5,456 nucleotides of DNA from Bacteroidota bacterium (lineage in GTDB: Bacteria > Bacteroidota > Bacteroidia > 2-12-FULL-35-15): NCBI GenBank assembly GCA_021413595.1, contig JAIOQD010000074.1, positions 1 through 5,456 of the forward strand, in the 5' to 3' direction. Shown here piece after piece: positions 1 through 5,456 of the stretch. The notes below the pieces were generated by a model. The model was not told the DNA's origin. It did not search any database and was given only the letters and a program-made list of their open reading frames with translations. Every line of letters starts with the position of its first letter. Within the stretch, counting starts at the first letter, position 1. The position numbers and the translations under genes are program-made.

Positions 1-323
1 ATTTCATTGGGAATGAGATCAATGCTATTATTTTGAAGGCAAGCAAAAAATTTAATATAGAGCCGAATACAATAAAAAAATGGGCAGTACATCCCGGAGG
101 GAAAAAAATATTGGACACCATTAAAAAAGAGTTGCAAATTAATAAGGAGGATTTAAAATATTCCTATAAAATACTGGATGAATATGGCAACATGTCTTCC
201 CCAACAATTTTGTTTGTGTTGAATGAATTAATGGAAGCGAAACAAAACAAAAACGACTCCGTTTTTTCAATTGGTTTTGGTCCCGGATTAAGCATCGAAA
301 CAGCGCTGTTCCGTTTTGAATAA
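1..323 (+). CDS. Type III polyketide synthase (chalcone/stilbene synthase family), C-terminal part, 5' end outside window
   Basis: This is the last 106 codons of a type III polyketide synthase; the frame is open to the left edge, with the first full codon at position 3. These homodimeric cytosolic enzymes condense an acyl-CoA starter with malonyl-CoA units and cyclise the chain to resorcinols, pyrones or related rings. The catalytic His lies in WAVHPGGKKILD (codon 90-92) and the catalytic Asn in DEYGNMSSPT (codon 189-191). They are 33 residues apart, the same spacing as His303 and Asn336 of plant chalcone synthase. The C-terminal FGPGLSIETALF loop of the family is also present. The catalytic Cys and substrate tunnel residues lie upstream and cannot be seen, so chain length and ring type are unknown. 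A TTG at 33 could be taken as a start, but it lies inside the conserved fold and coding sequence continues upstream of it. It is the first visible gene of a four-gene operon. Family assignment is near certain; the substrate is inferred only. Confidence 0.96.
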   Translation, partial: FIGNEINAIILKASKKFNIEPNTIKKWAVHPGGKKILDTIKKELQINKEDLKYSYKILDEYGNMSSPTILFVLNELMEAKQNKNDSVFSIGFGPGLSIETALFRFE

Positions 324-345
324 ATTGTTGTATTTCCCCAATCGC

Positions 346-1062
346 ATGAGCAATAAATTTTCCAATCGATCCTATGAATCTGAATTACTGGATGCTCCTA
401 ACATTCCTGCCGAATTATTATTTCAAAACTTAAAAGAACTCGACCTCATCAACCAAACGCTTGGAGGGCATACTGTTACACTTGCAGGAATAAAAAAATT
501 ACTCACCGATAAAAACAAGATATACCACATTGTTGATATTGGTTGTGGTGGAGGAGATGCGATGAAAAGCATTGCTGAATGGGCAAAAAAAAATAGCTAT
601 AAAGTAAAATTAACTGGGGTCGATTTTAATAATGACGCTATAAATTATATGAAAATTTATTGCAAAGATTATCCCGAAATCAATGGGGTGAATAATGACT
701 ATCGTGAATTTTTAAAAACTACTGATACAATTGATATTATTCATTGTTCATTGTTTTGCCATCATTTAAAAGATGATGAATTAATAGAACTTTTTACCTG
801 CATAAAACAATATGCTAAAATAGGTTTTGTGATAAATGATTTACACCGTCATTGGTTTGCATATTACAGTATTAAATTTTTAACCCGTTTATTAAACGGA
901 TCATCATTAGTAAGGAACGATGCACCACTCTCGGTGTTGCGGGGATTTAAAAATACAGAGTTTAAAAAATTATTGGAGAAAGCGGAAATAAAAAATGTTG
1001 CTGTGCAATGGATGTGGGCTTTCCGTTATTTAATTATTTATCGAAATGGAAAGTATGCCTGA
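346..1062 (+). CDS. Class I SAM-dependent methyltransferase of the polyketide operon
   Basis: A 238-residue Rossmann-fold methyltransferase, numbered from ATG 346. Motif I, the SAM-binding glycine loop, is VDIGCGGGDA (about residues 63-72). The acidic residue ending strand 2 is Asp93 in LTGVDFNND. A motif near residues 129-141 reads IDIIHCSLFCHHL. The C-terminal third holds NDLHRHWFAYYSIKFLTRLL and DAPLSVLRGF, which I associate with methyltransferases encoded beside type III polyketide synthases in Bacteroidota. It probably methylates a hydroxyl or ring carbon of the polyketide lipid, like SrsB in the Streptomyces srs operon; the target atom is not readable. I chose ATG 346 because the family-like sequence (FSNRSYESELLD) begins just after it. 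TTG codons at 316, 325 and 328 are in frame, and 316 would overlap the synthase stop by 8 bp, so a coupled non-ATG start is possible. No Shine-Dalgarno site is visible. Its 3' end overlaps the next gene. Confidence 0.93.
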   Translation: MSNKFSNRSYESELLDAPNIPAELLFQNLKELDLINQTLGGHTVTLAGIKKLLTDKNKIYHIVDIGCGGGDAMKSIAEWAKKNSYKVKLTGVDFNNDAINYMKIYCKDYPEINGVNNDYREFLKTTDTIDIIHCSLFCHHLKDDELIELFTCIKQYAKIGFVINDLHRHWFAYYSIKFLTRLLNGSSLVRNDAPLSVLRGFKNTEFKKLLEKAEIKNVAVQWMWAFRYLIIYRNGKYA

Positions 1063-1423
1063 CATCAATAACGTTTCAAAACAGAGAGGCTCCTTTCTTT
1101 TTTGGCAAAGATGGCTTTTCTATACCAGCCTGCTGTTTGCTCTGTTTGGAATTGCTCTCGTTCTTTATGGTAACAACCCATTATTCACTCCTTACATTCA
1201 AGCACTTGCCCGTCTTTTCTGGCATCAACAAAATATACCGACAGAGTTTGAACCTTTTTTATTTTTTATTTGTGGCCCATTGGGTGCAACTATTGCCTGC
1301 TCCTATATTTTACTTGCCTACTTATCATGGTATCCTTTCAAAAGATATTTAATTAATGGTTTTTCTATCCTCCAAAAGGCATTACCCTTGCTTTTTACGT
1401 GGAAGGACTTTAAAAACAATTAG
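1046..1423 (+). CDS. Small integral membrane protein in the polyketide operon
   Basis: A 125-residue hydrophobic protein with no catalytic motif that I recognise. The N-terminus is short and polar. The first clear membrane segment covers about residues 23-42, the second about 71-95 (containing the small-residue run GPLGAT). A weaker amphipathic C-terminal stretch follows at about 102-117 and ends in KALPLLFTWKDF. ATG 1046 and ATG 1055 (Met4) are both possible starts; they overlap the methyltransferase by 17 or 8 bp, implying translational coupling. The flavoprotein start lies 12 bp downstream. The position between two tailoring enzymes suggests a membrane role in the same pathway, such as anchoring enzymes or handling an amphipathic phenolic lipid; this is inference from context. 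From memory, related Bacteroidota proteins are somewhat longer, with a further membrane helix between PFK and the terminal FTWKDF motif. Here those two motifs are almost joined, so this copy may be shortened. A real gene is likely from its spacing and strongly membrane-like composition. Confidence 0.72.
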   Translation: MESMPDINNVSKQRGSFLFWQRWLFYTSLLFALFGIALVLYGNNPLFTPYIQALARLFWHQQNIPTEFEPFLFFICGPLGATIACSYILLAYLSWYPFKRYLINGFSILQKALPLLFTWKDFKNN

Positions 1424-1435
1424 AACAATTAGTGA

Positions 1436-2596
1436 GTGGCTCAAGAAAAAAAACAAATAAAAGAAAACAAGCAATATCAGATCGCTATTATTGGCGGTGG
1501 TTTGGCCGGATTAACACTGTCTATTCAAATGGCTGATGCAGGTTACTCTTGCATATTATTTGAAAAACATAAATATCCTTTTCACAAAGTTTGTGGTGAA
1601 TACATTTCAATGGAATCCTGGAATTTTCTGGAACAATTGGGCTTAAACCTATCTGAAATGAATTTACCCCAAATTAAAAAGCTGAACGTTTCATCGCCAT
1701 CCGGAAAACGCTTTGAGCATAAACTTGATTTAGGCGGATTGGGGATTAGTCGCTTTTTATTGGATTCTAAACTTGCTGAAATTGCTGAAAACAAGGGCGT
1801 AAAACTGATCGATGATTGCAAGGTAAATGATATAAAATTCCATGACAATAGCTTTACAATAGATTCTGAAAAAGGGAATTATTCTGCTTCTATTTGTTCA
1901 GGGGCATGGGGTAAGCATAGTAATTTAGATAATAAATTAGCCCGTTGGTTCACAACAAACAGTAGTAAAAGAAAAAAAAATTATGTAGGAATAAAGTACC
2001 ATATAAATATTGATTTCCCTGACGATTTGATTGAATTACATAATTTCAAAAATGGTTATTGTGGTATTTCAAAAATTGAAGATAATAAGTATTGTTTTTG
2101 TTATATGACGGATTCTGAAAATCTGAAAACCAATAAGGGGGATATAAAAAAAATGGAAGAGCAGTTGTTAATGCAAAATCCTATTTTGAAAAAGTATTTT
2201 ACTCAAGCGAATTTCTTATTTGAAAAACCATTAGTTATTTCACAAATTAAAATTGGATATAAAAAAGCGGTCGAAAATAATATTCTGATGCTGGGTGATG
2301 CCGCAGGCAACATTGCACCACTCGCTGGAAATGGGATGAGTATGGCTATGCGAAGCTCTTTTATTCTGAATAAACTATTGATAGATTATTTCAAAGGAAA
2401 AATCACTCGCCTTGAATTAGAAAATAAATATCAAAAAATCTGGAAATCAGAATTTCAAAAACGTATCCACTTTTCGGTCTATTTACAATATTTATTAAAA
2501 AATAAATACATGACTAATATCGCCATCACAGTACTTAATGCAGTCCCATTTTTGAAAAACATAATCATTAGAGCAACCCACGGAAAGCCTTTTTAA
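1436..2596 (+). CDS. FAD-dependent oxidoreductase (geranylgeranyl reductase-like / SrsC-like flavoprotein)
   Basis: A 386-residue flavoprotein of the p-hydroxybenzoate hydroxylase / geranylgeranyl reductase fold. The N-terminal dinucleotide-binding loop is IAIIGGGLAGLTL (Gly20 to Gly25), and the ribose-binding acid is Glu43 in CILFEKHKYPF. HKVCGEYIS follows at about 50-58, a pattern typical of the geranylgeranyl reductase-like branch. The second FAD motif is ILMLGDAAGNIAPLAGNGMS with Asp288. The middle contains NYVGIKYHI and GYCGISKIEDNKYCFCY, and the chain ends THGKPF; I recognise these as typical of flavoproteins beside Bacteroidota type III synthases. Length is normal for the group. It probably hydroxylates or oxidises the polyketide ring (compare SrsC), or reduces a double bond; sequence alone does not decide. 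The start is GTG 1436: an in-frame TGA sits immediately before it, and the first in-frame ATG codes for Met32, beyond the FAD loop. The gene is 12 bp from the membrane-protein stop, so it appears cotranscribed, and it is the last gene of the operon. Confidence 0.94.
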   Translation: MAQEKKQIKENKQYQIAIIGGGLAGLTLSIQMADAGYSCILFEKHKYPFHKVCGEYISMESWNFLEQLGLNLSEMNLPQIKKLNVSSPSGKRFEHKLDLGGLGISRFLLDSKLAEIAENKGVKLIDDCKVNDIKFHDNSFTIDSEKGNYSASICSGAWGKHSNLDNKLARWFTTNSSKRKKNYVGIKYHINIDFPDDLIELHNFKNGYCGISKIEDNKYCFCYMTDSENLKTNKGDIKKMEEQLLMQNPILKKYFTQANFLFEKPLVISQIKIGYKKAVENNILMLGDAAGNIAPLAGNGMSMAMRSSFILNKLLIDYFKGKITRLELENKYQKIWKSEFQKRIHFSVYLQYLLKNKYMTNIAITVLNAVPFLKNIIIRATHGKPF

Positions 2597-2641
2597 GGTC
2601 ACGACTCTCTAAAAAACTCCTACCAACCCAAACATCCCCCC

Positions 2642-2669
2642 TTCTGTCTTCAAATAAGCCATACTTTTT
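2642..2669 (+). promoter_or_regulatory. Weak candidate Bacteroidota-type promoter for the surface-protein gene
   Basis: The 91-bp spacer after the flavoprotein stop is the only sizeable gap in the window. TACTTTTT at 2662-2669 matches the Bacteroidota -7 element TAnnTTTG except at its last base. A TTCTG at 2642-2646 is a poor match to the TTTG element expected further upstream, and its spacing is slightly short. The leader just before ATG 2688 is A-rich (GGTAAAAAAAGAAAAGC), as is common for Bacteroidota translation starts lacking a Shine-Dalgarno site. I see no convincing hairpin plus T-run here, so whether operon transcription stops before the next gene is undecided. Confidence 0.25.
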
Positions 2670-2687
2670 CGGTAAAAAAAGAAAAGC

Positions 2688-5456
2688 ATGAAAAAATTTC
2701 TACCCTTTATTTTCGCTTTTCTCTATTTACAGGGATGGAGTCAGGGTAATATGATTACCATTAACAGTACGGTTCCTAGTCAAATGACCCTTTGTGGAGC
2801 TACTAAGTCCTTTACTATTTCTATTTATAACCCATCTCCATTTCTACTTACAAACGACACCCTAAAATTATCAATGCCAATAGGCATAAACTACCAATTG
2901 GGATCTATTACCGGTGCAACCGAACTAAATACAAGCGTTCTCAATCAACCTACTTTTTTACTACCCAATATTGCTAATTTATCCACTTTAAACATTACCT
3001 ATACAGCTTCCGTCAGCTGTGACGTGATGGCATTTCTATCGGGAGGCGGAATTGTAGAAAATGGTATACGTGTCAACTATTTCGCTAATGGTGCTTCGAA
3101 TTACGATCAGAGCACCACCTCCTCATACATTATCCGGCAACCCAACCTATCGATTTCTGCCGTTACAAATCAATCGTATACTGGAAATATAGGTGATATA
3201 TACACACGTTGCATCACTGTTACAAACGGGGGATTAGGTGAGCTCAGTGAGTTTACATTAACCGATGTTCATGGTTCGGGGGTGCAAATTACAGCAATAA
3301 ATTCAGGTAGTTGGACCAATTCGGGATCTACAGAAACTATTGTATTGAATGGAAGTAATTTTGTTAGTGTTGGCGATGGGGATAACTTATTAGAGAATGG
3401 CGAGAGTGTAATTATTTGTGAAACTGTAAAAGTTCTTAACTGTATTTCTGTCGCTTCTGCATTTGAGGCTTTTTGGGGCTGCAATTCACAACACTGCCAA
3501 ACCACTGTTTCTAATGGCAATGTTGTTTTCCCAAATTTGATCCCAAACTTGGTTGTTACCCCTATAGCTTCCATGAATTCATGCATTGGTGCGGGAAATG
3601 CCAGCTTGCAACAACTCAAAATTGTCAATACAGGCTTAGGAAAAGCGGTAAATGTGCTGATGGATATTTTTCAGGCAACAACAGGAGCTGTTTATAATGC
3701 TAATGTTGGTTCAAACATAGACCCTGCAAGTTTTACAATACAAATAGGCTTTGGAGGCGTTCCGGCTTCCATCACACCTACAAATACATTTGCAACGGCT
3801 ACCCTGAATTGCATGACCAGCCCCAAAGGCAGGGTATTCATAAACATTCCCAACATTAATGCAGGAGATACTGTTTATTTAAAATGGAACAGTTATAGTT
3901 GCTGCTACAATGCCTGTACAAATATTGGTCAAAACTATATTAACGGTTGGCGTTTCAGAGGCACCTATGAAAATATTTGTCAAAGCACCTATATTGTAAC
4001 GGAAGCATGGGGAAGGGTATATGCCCAACTTTATGGGAATTTAGCAAATAATGGTTCTCCTTCTACTTTAACCAATGGTCAGACAGGTACATTTAATTTT
4101 TTGTTTTCCAATTATCAGCATACTTATCCCGTAGGACCTGGAGCCTATTGGAAATATGAATTTACGATTCCCCCCTGTTTAACGTATGTCGCAGGAGCCG
4201 GAAACCTTCAAATTTTGCGTTCCAATGGAGTCAACATTTGGACACCCACCTCAGTAACTACTTCAGGCAATGTGGTCACAGCTATTTTTAACGGAAATGC
4301 TCCCTGGAGTCTCTTACAGGCCGAAGTAAAAATTAACTTGACGGTAAATTGTGCTGGCTGTGGAGGAACGGGGGGGGTTGGTAATGTAAGTGTAAAATCA
4401 ATTTATGTTTCAAACGGCTCTTGTGCCTGCGAAATAGGTCTTTCCTGTCAAAGCACCGCGATCAGTGTTATTTGTCCTGCACCGTGCCCTGAAGGAATGA
4501 TCTTTAGCAATTTTGACATGAAGCGTACCAGCTATGGCCTGCCCGACAATGAAGCTGGGGGAGGAGACGGACTACCCGATATTGGTGGAAGCTTGGATTT
4601 TACAAAAATAAAAACCGATAGAGCCATGTTTGGCGATACCATTACATCCCGCTTCAACGGGAAAGTTAAAACCAGCATTACCAATACTACCTGGCAGTGG
4701 TGTTTCGCATCTTCTTCTTTTTCAAACGGTAACCGACTGAGTTTTTTAGACGCTACACTATGTATTTATCGCGCAGGCCTTTTATTTGCCACCTGCACTA
4801 GTTTCACACCAACAATAACCAACAGCGGATCAACGAGGACCTTTAAATACAATTTAAGTGTGTCCACACTCGGTTCATGCCTTCCAGGAGGATTTGCCTA
4901 TTTGAATAATGATTCAGTTGTTTTTAAACCACGATATAAAGTTACCTCTAACATAGGGAATTCCACTCCGATAAATTGTTATGCTACCAACGAGTTTTAC
5001 CTGAGCAATGTAGGGACAATCCCTACTCCCACAATAAATAAATTTCAATGTGGAAGCTTCAATGGAAATTGTACATTAATTGGATATTTTTATAACAATT
5101 GCTGCTCCGATAACTACTCTGTAAAGTCCTGTGACAATGTGATTATTAGCCAAAATTATTATCTGAGTGTTGGTCCCTCCAATGATAATTATGCCGGAGG
5201 AAATTTATTCCCTTACGAATTCCGTAACTGGGCTCACATAAGTATTTTAACGGCAATAATACCACCAGGCTATGATTTTATTTCCGCACGGTTCAACCAG
5301 ATCAGAACTGCAGGAACAGCTCCGCTATTCCCTGTAAACACCTCTCCCTGGGTAACGATACTACCTGTAAATCCTAATTCAGATACACTTACATTTCCGG
5401 TGGAACAACAATTCACAGGATTCGGAGGGTCTATTCCATTAAGTGACGATGGTTTT
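2688..5456 (+). CDS. Large Cys-rich secreted/surface protein with repeat-type beta domains, N-terminal part, 3' end outside window
   Basis: From ATG 2688 the frame stays open for 923 codons to the right edge without a stop. Residues 1-19 form a signal peptide: a Lys pair, a hydrophobic core (FLPFIFAFLYL), then GWSQ, a usual Bacteroidota cleavage context. The mature part is rich in Asn, Thr, Ser and Gly and alternates like stacked beta-sandwich domains. Residues about 36-110 resemble DUF11-like extracellular repeats (ISIYNPSPFLLTNDTLKLSM). Residues about 150-285 include ITVTNGGLGELSEFTLTDV, the acidic GDGDNLLENGESVIICE with Cys244, and a WGC motif with Cys265. SCCYNAC occupies about 404-410. 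RTSYGLPDNEAGGGDGLPD at about 613-631 is a Gly/Asp-rich, possibly calcium-binding linker seen in giant Bacteroidota surface proteins. I count about 31 cysteines, so disulfide bonding outside the cell is likely. Export across the outer membrane by type IX secretion is inferred from family resemblance; the C-terminal sorting domain lies outside the window. The role (adhesion, gliding or matrix) is unknown. It has its own leader and is probably separate from the operon. Confidence 0.87.
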   Translation, partial: MKKFLPFIFAFLYLQGWSQGNMITINSTVPSQMTLCGATKSFTISIYNPSPFLLTNDTLKLSMPIGINYQLGSITGATELNTSVLNQPTFLLPNIANLSTLNITYTASVSCDVMAFLSGGGIVENGIRVNYFANGASNYDQSTTSSYIIRQPNLSISAVTNQSYTGNIGDIYTRCITVTNGGLGELSEFTLTDVHGSGVQITAINSGSWTNSGSTETIVLNGSNFVSVGDGDNLLENGESVIICETVKVLNCISVASAFEAFWGCNSQHCQTTVSNGNVVFPNLIPNLVVTPIASMNSCIGAGNASLQQLKIVNTGLGKAVNVLMDIFQATTGAVYNANVGSNIDPASFTIQIGFGGVPASITPTNTFATATLNCMTSPKGRVFINIPNINAGDTVYLKWNSYSCCYNACTNIGQNYINGWRFRGTYENICQSTYIVTEAWGRVYAQLYGNLANNGSPSTLTNGQTGTFNFLFSNYQHTYPVGPGAYWKYEFTIPPCLTYVAGAGNLQILRSNGVNIWTPTSVTTSGNVVTAIFNGNAPWSLLQAEVKINLTVNCAGCGGTGGVGNVSVKSIYVSNGSCACEIGLSCQSTAISVICPAPCPEGMIFSNFDMKRTSYGLPDNEAGGGDGLPDIGGSLDFTKIKTDRAMFGDTITSRFNGKVKTSITNTTWQWCFASSSFSNGNRLSFLDATLCIYRAGLLFATCTSFTPTITNSGSTRTFKYNLSVSTLGSCLPGGFAYLNNDSVVFKPRYKVTSNIGNSTPINCYATNEFYLSNVGTIPTPTINKFQCGSFNGNCTLIGYFYNNCCSDNYSVKSCDNVIISQNYYLSVGPSNDNYAGGNLFPYEFRNWAHISILTAIIPPGYDFISARFNQIRTAGTAPLFPVNTSPWVTILPVNPNSDTLTFPVEQQFTGFGGSIPLSDDGF
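4370..4377 (+). repeat. Homopolymeric G8 tract inside the surface-protein gene
   Basis: Eight consecutive G residues span the end of a Thr codon (ACG), two Gly codons and the first base of a Val codon, encoding TGGV at about residues 561-564. The reading frame is intact on both sides at this length. Gain or loss of one base would shift the frame. The tract stands out in AT-rich DNA, but a functional role is speculative. Confidence 0.9.

Noticed and set aside
33..323. A stand-alone 96-residue protein starting at TTG 33
   Set aside because: The frame is open to the left edge, and the sequence is the C-terminal part of a type III polyketide synthase containing the catalytic His and Asn. It is the end of a longer gene, not a small protein.
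585..593. An A9 tract in the methyltransferase gene, and a similar A9 at 1972-1980 in the flavoprotein gene, considered as programmed slippage sites
   Set aside because: Both encode ordinary Lys/Asn runs in AT-rich genes, the reading frame is intact through each, and no alternative product is evident. Such runs are expected at this base composition.
1008..1352. A 114-residue + strand frame across the methyltransferase end and the membrane-protein gene
   Set aside because: It overlaps two better-supported genes in another frame, has no recognisable motif, and its start lies inside the methyltransferase.
1582..1848. An 88-residue minus-strand frame opposite the flavoprotein
   Set aside because: It is fully antisense to conserved flavoprotein sequence, with no motif and no leader; it is a shadow frame.
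2597..2687. A rho-independent terminator or small RNA in the spacer
   Set aside because: No inverted repeat followed by a T-run could be found on either strand; the spacer is mainly C-rich then A-rich single-stranded sequence.
3269..3628. A 119-residue minus-strand frame opposite the large surface-protein gene
   Set aside because: The + strand frame from 2688 is continuous, begins with a signal peptide and has domain-like content. The antisense frame shows no motif or start context.

Overview
The window reads as AT-rich Bacteroidota DNA. Supporting signs are the absence of clear Shine-Dalgarno sites, A-rich leaders, a flavoprotein and methyltransferase with the sequence style of Bacteroidota polyketide loci, and a large exported Cys/Asn/Thr-rich protein of the kind this phylum puts on its surface. 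The class or genus cannot be fixed from these genes. All supported genes are on the + strand.

Region 1 (start to 2596) is a tightly packed, probably single-transcript operon. It begins with the C-terminal third of a type III polyketide synthase; the catalytic His and Asn are present, and the Cys half lies outside the window. A class I SAM-dependent methyltransferase, a small integral membrane protein and an FAD-dependent oxidoreductase follow. The gaps are 22 bp, an 8-17 bp overlap and 12 bp. The order synthase, methyltransferase, flavoprotein recalls the srsA-srsB-srsC phenolic-lipid operon of Streptomyces griseus. The inferred pathway is that the synthase extends a fatty acyl starter to an alkylresorcinol or alkylpyrone, which the methyltransferase and flavoprotein then methylate and oxidise. 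The membrane protein may place the pathway or its lipid product at the membrane. The product itself cannot be read from sequence.

Region 2 (2597-2687) is a 91-bp spacer with a weak Bacteroidota-type promoter candidate and an A-rich leader. No terminator hairpin is visible.

Region 3 (2688 to the end) is one uninterrupted reading frame of 923 codons that runs off the right edge. It starts with a signal peptide and continues as beta-rich, unusually Cys-rich extracellular repeat-type sequence with a Gly/Asp-rich segment. It is the N-terminal part of a giant secreted or surface protein, probably a type IX secretion substrate, although the C-terminal sorting domain that would prove this is not in the window. 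No functional link between it and the polyketide operon is visible; they are probably just neighbours.

No RNA genes, insertion sequences, CRISPR arrays or origins were seen. No minus-strand gene is supported.
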